NCBI RefSeq assembly: GCF_000876015.1 | Contig: NZ_BBQM01000015.1 | Coordinates: 310,001 to 374,000, forward strand | Reading direction: 5' to 3' | Source of the DNA: Cupriavidus basilensis | GTDB lineage: Bacteria; Pseudomonadota; Gammaproteobacteria; Burkholderiales; Burkholderiaceae | DNA length: 64,000 nt | Part shown: piece by piece, positions 44,795 to 53,671 of the stretch | Layout: the number at the start of each line of letters is the position of its first letter | How positions within the stretch are numbered: position 1 is the stretch's first letter | Notes under the pieces: generated by a model | What the model was told of the DNA's origin: nothing | What the model saw: the letters and a program-made list of their open reading frames with translations, nothing else | Databases searched by the model: none | Program-made: the position numbers and the translations under genes

Positions 44795-45895
44795 ATGGCA
44801 GATACCGCCACCAAGATCAATGACGTCGCAAGGACTTCTGCCATGCCGCGCGACATCAAGATGCGCGCGCTCCGGCTGTCGAAGCGTTACGGCGGCACCA
44901 CGGCCCTGCACCCCGTCGATCTCGATGTGCGTACCGGCGAGCTGCTGACGCTGCTGGGCCCCTCCGGGTCGGGGAAGACCACCTTGCTGCAGATCATCTG
45001 CGGGCTGGTCGAACCCAGCTCGGGCGAGCTGTTCATCGATGGCGTCGACCGCACCCATGCGCCTTCGCACCAGCGCGATGTGGGCGTGGTGTTCCAGAAC
45101 TATGCCTTGTTCCCGCATCTCTCCGTGTACGAGAACATTGCCTTCCCGCTGCAAATGCGCCGGGTGGACCGCGACGCCATCCGCGCCAAGGTGATGCGCG
45201 TGCTCGAGATGGTGGGGCTGGGCAGTTTCTCGGCGCGTTTCCCGCGCGAACTCTCCGGCGGCCAGCAGCAGCGCGTGGCGCTGGCACGCTGTCTGGTGTA
45301 CCAGCCGTCGCTGGTGCTGATGGACGAATCGCTGTCGGCGCTGGACCGCAAGCTGCGTGAAAGCATGCAGGTGGAGATCAAGCGCATCCACCGCGAGACC
45401 GGCACCACCATCATTTTCGTGACGCACGACCAGGAAGAGGCGCTGGCGCTGTCGGACCGGGTCTGCCTGATGAATGCCGGGCGAATCGAGCAGATCGGCA
45501 CGCCCGCCGAAATCTACGAGCAGCCGCAAAGCACCTTCGCCGCCGACTTCATCGGCATCTCCAACAAGATCAGGGGCCGCGTCGCCGGCGACGGCTGGCT
45601 CTCGAGCGTCGACGGCAGGATCCCGGTGCCGGCGGCCGACAGCGCGCGCGCGCTGTCGGCCGAGGCGACCATCAGCATCCGCCCCGAGTACATCGAGCTG
45701 GTGGAGCAGGGCGGCTACGTCGATGGGGAAGTCATCGAGCAGATCTACGCCGGCTCCGAGACCCGCCTGCTGGTGAAGCTTGGCAGCGGCACCGTGATGA
45801 CCGTGCGCCAGGCCGCCGGCAGCCGCGCGCGCCACGTCGGCGCGACCGTCTCGCTGCAATGGCGCGAGAGCCATTCGCGCCTGCTCGAAAAATGA
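44795..45895 (+). CDS. ABC transporter ATP-binding protein, spermidine/putrescine type
   Basis: 366 aa; AAGGAG is 8 nt before the ATG. Walker A GPSGSGKTT, Q-loop VVFQNYALFPHLSV, signature LSGGQQQR, Walker B LVLMDESLSALD (Ser replaces the usual Pro after DE) and switch [19 protein letters not shown] domain follows at about 280-360 (ATISIRPEYIELV, GSGTVMTVRQAAG). PotA/CUT1-like. First gene of the transporter-monooxygenase operon. Confidence 0.93.
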   Translation: MADTATKINDVARTSAMPRDIKMRALRLSKRYGGTTALHPVDLDVRTGELLTLLGPSGSGKTTLLQIICGLVEPSSGELFIDGVDRTHAPSHQRDVGVVFQNYALFPHLSVYENIAFPLQMRRVDRDAIRAKVMRVLEMVGLGSFSARFPRELSGGQQQRVALARCLVYQPSLVLMDESLSALDRKLRESMQVEIKRIHRETGTTIIFVTHDQEEALALSDRVCLMNAGRIEQIGTPAEIYEQPQSTFAADFIGISNKIRGRVAGDGWLSSVDGRIPVPAADSARALSAEATISIRPEYIELVEQGGYVDGEVIEQIYAGSETRLLVKLGSGTVMTVRQAAGSRARHVGATVSLQWRESHSRLLEK

Positions 45896-45955
45896 AAGTC
45901 GTCTCAAAGGGGAGTGCCTTGATCCATCCTGCTCGTCAACTATCTGGGGCCTGAA

Positions 45956-47023
45956 ATGAACAAGAAATTGAATAGTCGCCGCGAATTCATCAAGACCGCC
46001 GCCGTCACGGGCGCCGTCGCCGCCGCCCCCATGCTGTGGCTGCCGCGTGCCTCCGCCGCCGAAGCCCTGACCGTCGCCGACAACGGCGGCGCGCTTGGCC
46101 CGGCCATGCGCAAGGCCTTCTACGACCCGTTCGAGAAGGAAACCGGCATCCGCGTCATCAACGTCGCCCACGAATCCGATCCCGTGACGCAGTTCAAGCT
46201 GGTGGTCGACTCCGGCTCCGGCATCTGGGACGTGGCGATGGTCACCCCCGACAACGTGCTGCGCCTGACCAGCGCCAAGAACTACGTCGCGCCGCTCGAC
46301 AACGCGCCCGGCGACGGCAAGAACATCCTGCCCGGCATGCTCACCGCGAACTGGTTCGGCTTCTCGGTCTACGGCGTCGTCATGGGCTACCGCAGTGACA
46401 GGTTCCCCAAGGGCGGTCCGCAGAGCTGGCGCGATTTCTGGGACACCGCGCACTTTCCCGGACGCCGCGGCCTCTTCCGCTCGCCCAGCGGCACCCTCGA
46501 GCTGGCCCTGCTGGCCGATGGCGTGGCGCCCCAGGACCTCTATCCGCTCGACATCGACCGCGCGATGAAGTCGCTCAGCAAGATCCGCAAGTCGGTTTCG
46601 GTGTGGTGGTCCAACGGCGCGCAGAACACCCAGCTGCTGCAAAGCGGCGAGGTCGATCTCTCGGACACCTGGAACTCGCGCGCGCTGGCCGCCATCGCCT
46701 CGGGCGCCCCGGTGAAGATCGTCTGGCAGGGCACCTACAACGTCGACGGCTGGTCGATCGTGGCCGGCACCAAGAAGCTCAAGCAGGCACAGCAGTTCGT
46801 GCGTTTCTGCATGCGCGCGGACCGCCTCGCCGAATACGGCACCCTGTCCGGCAACGGCCCCACCAATACCGAATCGATCAAGCTGATCGACCAGAAGCGC
46901 GCCGAGCTGCTTACCACCTATCCCAAGAACCTCGAGGGACTGCGCCGTCGCGACACCGCCTGGTGGGGCAAGAACTACGACGTCGCCAACGAGCGGTTCC
47001 AGGAGTGGCTGATCCAGGGTTGA
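45956..47023 (+). CDS. Tat-exported ABC substrate-binding protein, PotD-like
   Basis: 355 aa. The N-terminus has a twin-arginine signal: SRREFIKTAAVTGAVAAAPM, likely cleaved after ASA. The mature part TVADNGGALGPAMRKAFYDP, FEKETGIRVINVAHESDPVT and WDVAMVTPDNVLRL fits the spermidine/putrescine or Fe3+ binding family. SDTWNSRALAAIASG and DGWSIVAGTKKLKQAQQFVR form the far side of the cleft. Cargo unknown; the monooxygenase next to it suggests an amine or aminocarboxylate. Confidence 0.9.
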   Translation: MNKKLNSRREFIKTAAVTGAVAAAPMLWLPRASAAEALTVADNGGALGPAMRKAFYDPFEKETGIRVINVAHESDPVTQFKLVVDSGSGIWDVAMVTPDNVLRLTSAKNYVAPLDNAPGDGKNILPGMLTANWFGFSVYGVVMGYRSDRFPKGGPQSWRDFWDTAHFPGRRGLFRSPSGTLELALLADGVAPQDLYPLDIDRAMKSLSKIRKSVSVWWSNGAQNTQLLQSGEVDLSDTWNSRALAAIASGAPVKIVWQGTYNVDGWSIVAGTKKLKQAQQFVRFCMRADRLAEYGTLSGNGPTNTESIKLIDQKRAELLTTYPKNLEGLRRRDTAWWGKNYDVANERFQEWLIQG

Positions 47024-47082
47024 TCCGGGCCCGACCCTGGCGGTCCGGCGAACAAGCAAGGCAGATTTGAAGGAGTGGTAAC

Positions 47083-48426
47083 GTGAACGATCGACAAATA
47101 CATCTGGGCCTGTTGACGCATCCTACCGGTGCGCATCCGGCCTCCTGGCTCAAATCCAGCGCGCCGCGCGACGCGGCCACCGACATCGATTACTACCGGC
47201 GGATCGCCGCCACGGCCGAGCAGGGGCTGTTCGACCTCTTCTTCATCGCGGACACGCCCGCTGCCCGCACCGAGAAGCTGCATATCCATTGCCGCAACCC
47301 GGAGTTCATGAACCGCTTCGAGCCGATCACGCTGCTGTCGGCCCTGGCCGGCTCGACGCAGCATATCGGCCTGGGCGCCACCGCCTCGACCAGCTTCTAC
47401 GAGCCCTACAACATCGCCCGCCTGTTTGCTTCGCTGGACCATATCTCGCACGGCCGCGCGGGCTGGAACGTGGTGACGTCGGCCAACGACTATGCGGCGC
47501 GCAACTACGGGCTGGACAAGCTGCCGCCGCACGACGACCGCTACGTGCGGGCGCGCGAGTTCTACAAGGTGGTCGAAAGCCTGTGGGATACCTGGGAAGA
47601 CGATGCCTTCGTCCAGGACAAGGAACAGTGCATCAACTTCGATCCCGGCAAGTTCCACATCACCGACCATTCCGGGAAATATTTCAAGGTCTACGGAGGC
47701 CTCAACATCCGCCGCACGCCGCAGGGGCGTCCGGTGATCATTCAGGCCGGTTCGTCGGAGGTGGGCAAGCAGTTCGCCGCCGAGACCGCCGAGGTCGTGT
47801 TCGCCTCGGACCCGACCCTGCCCCAGGCCAGGAAATTCTATGCCGACCTGAAGGGGCGCCTGCCGCAGTTCGGGCGCAGCGCCGATTCCCTGAAGATCCT
47901 GGCCGGACTCTCGGTGGTGGTGGGCGAGAGCCAGGCGGAAGCCGAAGACAAGTACCAGGAACTGCAGCGCATGATCCATCCGGACGTGGGCCGCATGCGC
48001 CTGGGCGCGGATCTCGAAGCCGACCTGACCAGCCTGCCGCTGGATGAGCCGGTGCCGGTGGAGATGATTCCGCAGAAGTCCAACTTCCACCAGGCTTATT
48101 TCAATCAGATCGCCGGCATGATCCGCGAGCAAAAGCTGACGCTGCGCCAGCTCTATTCCAGCTATGAACGTGGCAAGGTGACTCTGTGCGGCACCGCCGC
48201 GCAAGTGACCGACCACATGATGGAGTGGATGGAAAGCGGGGCGGCGGACGGCTTCATGCTGAGCTTCCACGTACTGCCCGACGACCTGCACAACTTCGTG
48301 GGCATGGTGGTGCCCGAGATGCAGCGCCGCGGCGTCTATCGCAAGGCCTACAGCGGCGCCACGCTGCGCGAGCACCTGGGGCTGGCGCGTCCCGTCAACC
48401 GGCATGTCGATGCCGTTACCGCATAA
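47083..48426 (+). CDS. LLM-class flavin-dependent monooxygenase, NtaA/SnaA/DszA family
   Basis: 447 aa, TIM-barrel luciferase-like enzyme of the nitrilotriacetate-monooxygenase group: QIHLGLLTHPTGAHPASWLK, GLFDLFFIADTP, FEPITLLSALAGSTQHIGLG, ISHGRAGWNVVTSANDYAAR and GRPVIIQAGSSEVGKQFAAE. It uses reduced FMN and O2 to attack C-N or C-S bonds. The reductase partner is encoded 2.6 kb downstream in the same operon. Ends with GATLREHLGLARP, typical of the group. Substrate unknown. Confidence 0.93.
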   Translation: MNDRQIHLGLLTHPTGAHPASWLKSSAPRDAATDIDYYRRIAATAEQGLFDLFFIADTPAARTEKLHIHCRNPEFMNRFEPITLLSALAGSTQHIGLGATASTSFYEPYNIARLFASLDHISHGRAGWNVVTSANDYAARNYGLDKLPPHDDRYVRAREFYKVVESLWDTWEDDAFVQDKEQCINFDPGKFHITDHSGKYFKVYGGLNIRRTPQGRPVIIQAGSSEVGKQFAAETAEVVFASDPTLPQARKFYADLKGRLPQFGRSADSLKILAGLSVVVGESQAEAEDKYQELQRMIHPDVGRMRLGADLEADLTSLPLDEPVPVEMIPQKSNFHQAYFNQIAGMIREQKLTLRQLYSSYERGKVTLCGTAAQVTDHMMEWMESGAADGFMLSFHVLPDDLHNFVGMVVPEMQRRGVYRKAYSGATLREHLGLARPVNRHVDAVTA

Positions 48427-48435
48427 GGTGCAGCC

Positions 48436-50238
48436 TTGTCCATTGCCGAGCATCCGGGGCAACGCATGAAAGTGCCGACCGACGTAGTCCTCGACCGCAC
48501 CGCCGCCCGCGCCAGACCCTGGCGTCCGGGGCCGTTGTGGCTGGCCCTGCCGGGCGGCCTGTTCCTGGCGATCTTCCTGCTGTTGCCGTCGTTCCGGATC
48601 TTTCCGCTGAGCCTGTTCGACAGCCAGGGGGCACTGTCGTTTGCCGCCTTTGCCCGTTTCTTCGGCCCCAGTGTCTACCGGCAGGTTTTGCTCAACACCT
48701 TTGCCACGGCCGTCGAGACCACCGCCATCTGCCTGCTGATCGGCTACCCGGTGGCGTACTGGCTGTCCAACCTGTCCAGGCGCTCGCAGCAGATCCTGTC
48801 GCTGTTCGTGCTGCTGTCGTTCTGGAGCAGCACGCTGGTGAAGAACTTTTCCTGGCTGATCCTGCTGGGGCGGGGCGGCTTCGTCGAGCGCATGGCGCAG
48901 GCCGCGGGCCTGGACTGGTCGCAGTTCCTGTTCAACCGCAACGTGGTGGTGTTCGCGATGTCGCACACCTTGCTGCCGCTGGCCGTGGTGACCATGCTGC
49001 CGGTGATGAACCAGATCGACCGCCGCCTGACCATGGCCGCGTCGACCCTCGGCGCCGATCGCGCCAATGTGTTCTGGCGCATCTTCTTCACGCAGTCGAT
49101 CCGCGGCGTGGCCGCGGCCGGGCTGCTGGTGTTCATCAGCGCGCTCGGCTTCTTCGTCACCCCGTCCTTCCTGGGCAGCCCCAAGGAAATGATGCTGGGC
49201 CAGTTGATCATCGTGCAGATCAACGAGCTGCAGAACTGGCAGATGGGCAGCGCGCTGGCGGTGGTGCTCGTCATCACCGCGCTGGTGAGTTGCGTGGTCT
49301 ACGACCTGGTGTTCGGCCTGTCGTCGCTGGCCGGCAGCGACAGCAAGCAATCCAGCTCGCGGCATCGCCACCTGCGCAGGTTCGGGCTGGGCCTGGTCTA
49401 TGCGCTGGGCCGCGCGTCGGGCTGGATCGTGTCCGCGTACGACCGCCACGTCGCCCGCATGGTCAAGATCCCGCTGCTCCCGGTGTTTTCCTGCGTGGTG
49501 ATTGCCATCCTGCTGCTCCCCATCCTGGCCATCGTGCCGATGTCGTTCACGGATGGGCAGTTCCTGACTTTCCCGCCGCAGGGCCTGAGCCTGAAGTGGT
49601 ACGAGGTCTATCTTGAGTCGCCGCTCTGGATCAATGCCACGCTGCGATCCTTCGGCATCGGCTTCCTGGTGGCGATCGCGACCTGCATTCTGGGTTCGCT
49701 GGCGGCGCTGGGCATGGCGCGCTCGAGCGGCCGGGTGGCCGGCGGCATCTTCTTCCTGTTCCTGCTGCCGATGATCGTGCCGTCGATCGTGATCGCGATG
49801 GCGCTGTTCTACCTGTGCGCCCAGATCTCGCTGGTGGCGACCAATACCGGCATCGCCATCGGCCATATCGTCATCGCCATGCCGATGGTGTTCGTGATCC
49901 TGCTGACGACCTTCAAGGGGCACGACTGGTCCATCGATCAGGCGGCGGCCACGCTGGGCGCCAACCGCTTCCAGGTATTCATGCGCATCACGCTGCCTTC
50001 GGTGAAGAACGGCCTGGCGGCGGCCTTCGTGATCGGCTTCCTGACCTCCTTCGAAGAACTGACGATTGCCCTCTTCATGGGCGGCGGCGTCAAGTCGACC
50101 CTGCCCAAGCAGCTGTGGGACGACATCCTCCTGCAAGCCAATCCCACGCTCGCGGCGGCATCGTCGATCGTGCTGTTCGTGGTCGTGATGCTGTTCGCGG
50201 TGCTGCAACTGGTGCGGCCGCGGGCGCGGGCTGCTTGA
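48436..50238 (+). CDS. Fused double permease of the ABC transporter (PotB-PotC type)
   Basis: 600 aa with about 12-13 membrane helices. Two BPD_transp_1 domains are joined in one chain, each with an EAA-type loop: AASTLGADRANVFWRIFFTQ (about residue 197) and AAATLGANRFQVFMRITLPS (about 505). A basic linker near residues 300-345 lies between them. Relatives usually have two separate genes. Start TTG has AAGGTG upstream; ATG 48466 is the alternative. It completes the importer begun by the ATPase and PotD-like genes. Confidence 0.9.
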   Translation: MSIAEHPGQRMKVPTDVVLDRTAARARPWRPGPLWLALPGGLFLAIFLLLPSFRIFPLSLFDSQGALSFAAFARFFGPSVYRQVLLNTFATAVETTAICLLIGYPVAYWLSNLSRRSQQILSLFVLLSFWSSTLVKNFSWLILLGRGGFVERMAQAAGLDWSQFLFNRNVVVFAMSHTLLPLAVVTMLPVMNQIDRRLTMAASTLGADRANVFWRIFFTQSIRGVAAAGLLVFISALGFFVTPSFLGSPKEMMLGQLIIVQINELQNWQMGSALAVVLVITALVSCVVYDLVFGLSSLAGSDSKQSSSRHRHLRRFGLGLVYALGRASGWIVSAYDRHVARMVKIPLLPVFSCVVIAILLLPILAIVPMSFTDGQFLTFPPQGLSLKWYEVYLESPLWINATLRSFGIGFLVAIATCILGSLAALGMARSSGRVAGGIFFLFLLPMIVPSIVIAMALFYLCAQISLVATNTGIAIGHIVIAMPMVFVILLTTFKGHDWSIDQAAATLGANRFQVFMRITLPSVKNGLAAAFVIGFLTSFEELTIALFMGGGVKSTLPKQLWDDILLQANPTLAAASSIVLFVVVMLFAVLQLVRPRARAA

Positions 50239-50287
50239 TCTGGTGCTCCCCCGACATGAGACGCACTGCAACCGGCAAGCAACAACA

Positions 50288-51013
50288 ATGAACGAACATC
50301 AACTCCGCATCGACCTGGCCGCGTGCTTTCGGCTCTTTGCCCGCCTGGGCATGCATGAGGCCGTAGCCAACCATTTCAGCGCGGCCGTCTCGCCGGACGG
50401 CAAGCGCTTCCTGATGAACCGCAAGTGGCAGCATTTCTCGACCATCCGCGCCAGCGACCTGCTGCTGCTGGATGCCGACAGCCCGCCGCAGACTGCCGCC
50501 GCCGGCACCGTCGACCCGACCGCGTGGGCAATCCACGGCCAGCTGCACCGCCGCGCCCCGCATATCCGGGTGGCCCTGCATCTGCACCCGGTCTACGCCA
50601 CCGCCATCTCGACCCTGGAAGACCCCGCCATCAAGCCCATCGAGCAGAACACGGCGCGCTACTTCAACCGGGTGGCCGTCGACGGCAACTTCGGCGGCAT
50701 GGCCGATACCGAAGACGAAGGGGCACGGCTGATCGCGCAGCTGCAGGGAAAGTCGCGCCTGATGATGGGCAACCACGGCGTGCTGGTGACGGCGGCCAGC
50801 ATCGGCGAAGCCTTCGACGACATGTACACGCTGGAGCGCGCCTGCCAGATCCTGGCCATCGCCTACGCCACCTGCCAGCCCCTGAAGGTGCTGTCGAACG
50901 AGGTGGCTGAAAAGACCGCGCAAGACTGGGAGGGCATCCGCGATTTCTCGGTGGCCCACTTCGAAGAGATGAAACGCATCCTGGATCGCGAGGACCCATC
51001 CTATGCTCACTGA
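50288..51013 (+). CDS. Class II aldolase/adducin family protein
   Basis: 241 aa from MNEHQLRIDLAACFRLFARL. Zinc ligands are provided by VALHLHPVYATAI and a later His; MGNHGVLVTAASIGEAFDDM is the family active-site helix. Such enzymes cleave or decarboxylate small hydroxy-keto acids. Its 3' end overlaps the flavin reductase gene by 11 bp. Weak ribosome site, so coupled translation from the permease gene (50-nt gap) is plausible. Confidence 0.9.
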   Translation: MNEHQLRIDLAACFRLFARLGMHEAVANHFSAAVSPDGKRFLMNRKWQHFSTIRASDLLLLDADSPPQTAAAGTVDPTAWAIHGQLHRRAPHIRVALHLHPVYATAISTLEDPAIKPIEQNTARYFNRVAVDGNFGGMADTEDEGARLIAQLQGKSRLMMGNHGVLVTAASIGEAFDDMYTLERACQILAIAYATCQPLKVLSNEVAEKTAQDWEGIRDFSVAHFEEMKRILDREDPSYAH

Positions 51014-51524
51014 AACCACAAGCCGCGCGCCCGCGCACAGGGCCGCCGCCACGCAGCAGGAGTTCCGCAACGCGATGGCGCGGATCGCCGCCACCGTGCA
51101 CATCGTCACCACCGACGGGGAACACGGCTACGCGGGCTTCTCCGCCTCCGCGGTATGCAGCATCACCGATACTCCGCCGACGGTGCTGGTGTGCCTCAAC
51201 CGCGGCTCGTCGGCCTATGCGACCACGGTGGGCAACGGCATCGTCTGCATCAATACCCTGGCCGCCGACCAGCAGGAGATGTCGGCCGCCTTCGCCGGAA
51301 AGACGCCCATGCCGGAGCGCTTCTCGCATGGAAGCTGGACCCGCTGCGAAGGGTATGCGCCGGCGCTGGACGGCGCGGCAATGTCCCTGCACTGCAAGAT
51401 CATCGGCAGCTCCACCGTGGGTACGCACGATGTCCTGCTATGCGAGGTGCTGCACATCGACGACCGCGATATCGAGACCTGCCTGCTGTACTACCAGCGC
51501 CGATATCACGCGCTCTCGAGCTGA
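51003..51524 (+). CDS. Flavin reductase (NtaB/HpaC family)
   Basis: 173 aa. FMN-reductase fold: EFRNAMARIAATVHIVTTDG, GYAGFSASAVCSITDTPPTV, GNGIVCINTLAADQQEMSAA and VGTHDVLLCEVLHI. It supplies reduced FMN to the LLM monooxygenase of the same operon. Overlap with the aldolase gene indicates coupled synthesis. Confidence 0.92.
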   Translation: MLTETTSRAPAHRAAATQQEFRNAMARIAATVHIVTTDGEHGYAGFSASAVCSITDTPPTVLVCLNRGSSAYATTVGNGIVCINTLAADQQEMSAAFAGKTPMPERFSHGSWTRCEGYAPALDGAAMSLHCKIIGSSTVGTHDVLLCEVLHIDDRDIETCLLYYQRRYHALSS

Positions 51525-51595
51525 GGACTGGCCATACCGGCGCGGCGGCCCGAGACCGCCATGCATCCTGCCCATCCACCGCAAGCAACCAACGC

Positions 51596-52513
51596 ATGAC
51601 CGCACTCGTTTTCACCGACAAGGCCGCGCTGCACTATGCACCGGCCATCAGCCGGATTGCCCCGGAGCTGGACATCTGCACCCTGGACGACCCCGCGTCG
51701 GCACGCGCGGAAGTGGCCATCAGCTGGGCGCCGCCGGCCGAGAGCTATGCGCGGCTGCCGGGCCTGCGACTGATCCACAGCATCGGTGCCGGCGCCGATC
51801 GCATCATCTCGTCGGCATCGAACCTGCAGGTCCCGATCTGCCGCATCGTCGATGCAAGCCAGGCGCGGAGCATGGCGCAGTACGTGGTCTGGGGGGTGCT
51901 GAACCGCCATCGCGGGTTCGACGGCATCCGCGCCAATCAGCGCGCCGTCCAGTGGCAGCGCGTGCCCGGGCAGAGCGCCCCCGGCACGGTGGTGGGGATC
52001 ATGGGCATGGGCCTGATGGGAAAGACCGTGGCGACACTGCTGCTGCAACTCGGCTTCACGGTGCGCGGCTGGTCGCGCCGGGGCACCGAGATGGCAGGCG
52101 TGCAAGGCTACGCGGAGGGGCAGCTGGACGAATTCCTGGCGGGCACCCAGATCCTGGTCTGTCTGCTGCCACTGACGCCGGCCACGCGGCAGATACTGTC
52201 GCGCGATCTGTTCGCCCGGCTGGCCGAGGACGCCTACGTGATCCACGTCGGCCGCGGCGACCAGCTGCATGTGGGCGACCTGCTGGCGGCGGTGGACGCC
52301 GGCCGGCTCGGCGGCGCCTTGCTGGATGTGTTCCCGGTCGAGCCGTTGCCGGCCGATGACGGCTTGTGGCGGCATGAAAAGATCATCGTCACGCCGCATG
52401 TCGCCGCGATATCGGATGCCGGCGTGGTGGCCACGCAGATAGTGGACAACGTACGGCGCCTGTCCGATGGCCAGCCCTTGCAACACCAGGTGCAGCATGC
52501 GCTGGGATATTGA
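51596..52513 (+). CDS. D-2-hydroxyacid dehydrogenase (GhrA-like)
   Basis: 305 aa from MTALVFTDKAALHYAPAISR. NAD(P) motif VVGIMGMGLMGKTVATLLLQ (Gly-rich, about residues 133-152), then LVCLLPLTPATRQILSRDLF, and the catalytic His in VTPHVAAISDAG. Substrate-site Arg in VIHVGRGDQLHVGDLLAAVD. Likely reduces glyoxylate or hydroxypyruvate-type products of the monooxygenase pathway, which is inference. Convergent with the LysR gene. Confidence 0.9.
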   Translation: MTALVFTDKAALHYAPAISRIAPELDICTLDDPASARAEVAISWAPPAESYARLPGLRLIHSIGAGADRIISSASNLQVPICRIVDASQARSMAQYVVWGVLNRHRGFDGIRANQRAVQWQRVPGQSAPGTVVGIMGMGLMGKTVATLLLQLGFTVRGWSRRGTEMAGVQGYAEGQLDEFLAGTQILVCLLPLTPATRQILSRDLFARLAEDAYVIHVGRGDQLHVGDLLAAVDAGRLGGALLDVFPVEPLPADDGLWRHEKIIVTPHVAAISDAGVVATQIVDNVRRLSDGQPLQHQVQHALGY

Positions 52514-52549
52514 TCGCGCGCACGCGGCCGCGGCCATCCCGCGCGGCGG

Positions 52550-53467
52550 TCAGTCGATGCGCATCTTGCGGATGTGGCTTTCGCAGAATGCCGCCAGCCT
52601 GGTGACGATCTTGCGCGGCTTCATCGCCTGCGACTGGGCAATGCCGAGCGTGGTCGCCTTGACCTCTTCCTTGAAGCGCTTGACGACGAATTCGTCACCG
52701 CCCACGGTGCGTGTCGACTTGAGCGGGAAGTTGAGAATGCTGAAGCCGAGTCCGCAGGCCACCATGCCGCGCACGACTTCAGGCTGGGACGAGCGAAAGG
52801 CAGTGACCGGACGCCGGCCCAGGGTGTCGAAGAGGGAGGAGAAATACTCGCGGCTATGCGGCAAGTCGAGCATCACATAGGGCTCATCGAGCAAGGACGC
52901 CAGCGACACCTTGCGCGCGTTGGCGAAGCGATGGGTCCTGGGCAGGATGGCGTAGGGCGGCAGCGAGACCAGCGGCGTGAAATGGATGTCGTCGTCGATA
53001 TCGAGGCTGTAGGTCAGGGCAATGTCGATGGAACCGTCGCGAAGGCCGCTCAACAGCGTGTCCTGATGGGCCTCGGTGGTCTGGATGGAGATCGACGGGT
53101 TCTCCGCCACGAAGCGGCTGATGATGCCGGGCATGAGCGGCGGCGCCAGCGACACCATGCAGCCCAGCGCGATCGAGCCGGTCATGCCTTCGTCCAGTTC
53201 GGCCGCCGCCAGTTGCAGTTCTTCGGCGTTCTTGAGCAGGTTGCGCGCGTTGCCCAGCAGATCCCGCCCCGACTGCGTCAGCGACAGGCCGCTGGCGTGA
53301 TGGCGAATGAAGAGCTGGACGCCGATCGCCGCCTCGAGCTCGGCCAGCGCGGTCGAGATGGAGGGTTGGGAGATGTGCAGGCGCCTGGCCGCGCCCGTGA
53401 AGGAGAGTTCCTCGGCGGCCACCACGAAGTAGCGTAGCTGGCGCAGCGAATAGCGAAGTGGATTCAT
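52550..53467 (-). CDS. LysR-family transcriptional regulator
   Basis: 305 aa. HTH at residues 8-65 (SFTGAARRLHISQPSISTAL). Effector domain includes GMTGSIALGCMVSLAPPLMP and GMVACGLGFSILNFPLK. It faces the flavoprotein-RidA-DUF1028 genes and its back is to the transporter operon, so it likely governs the whole catabolic block. Two inverted repeats lie in the 204-bp divergent region. Confidence 0.93.
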   Translation of the reverse strand: MNPLRYSLRQLRYFVVAAEELSFTGAARRLHISQPSISTALAELEAAIGVQLFIRHHASGLSLTQSGRDLLGNARNLLKNAEELQLAAAELDEGMTGSIALGCMVSLAPPLMPGIISRFVAENPSISIQTTEAHQDTLLSGLRDGSIDIALTYSLDIDDDIHFTPLVSLPPYAILPRTHRFANARKVSLASLLDEPYVMLDLPHSREYFSSLFDTLGRRPVTAFRSSQPEVVRGMVACGLGFSILNFPLKSTRTVGGDEFVVKRFKEEVKATTLGIAQSQAMKPRKIVTRLAAFCESHIRKMRID

Positions 53468-53537
53468 CTCGATGACGGATCTGGTTGGAGAACTGGAACG
53501 GAACAGACGGTTGACCGGTATTGAATAGCTTTTTTGG

Positions 53538-53571
53538 ATTCAGATCGAATATTACATAGATTTCTGATCTA
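53538..53571. promoter_or_regulatory. Paired LysR-type operator candidates
   Basis: ATTC-AGATC-GAAT (53538-53550) and TAGAT-TTCTG-ATCTA (53557-53571). Two sites one helical turn or so apart is the usual LysR recognition plus activation site layout. Confidence 0.5.
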
Positions 53572-53671
53572 CCCACGAATTTGCCCCCGAGCGGGGGGCA
53601 CAGGCGGTTCCACGTCCCGTACCGGGACATCTGATGCTCATGAAATGCGTCATTTATCAAAGGAGGCAGCG

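Noticed and set aside
46975-50271. Open frame of 1098 codons on the minus strand opposite the monooxygenase and permease genes
   Set aside because: Antisense shadow, rich in Gln/Arg/His, with no recognisable domain or ribosome site, while the plus-strand genes are clear.
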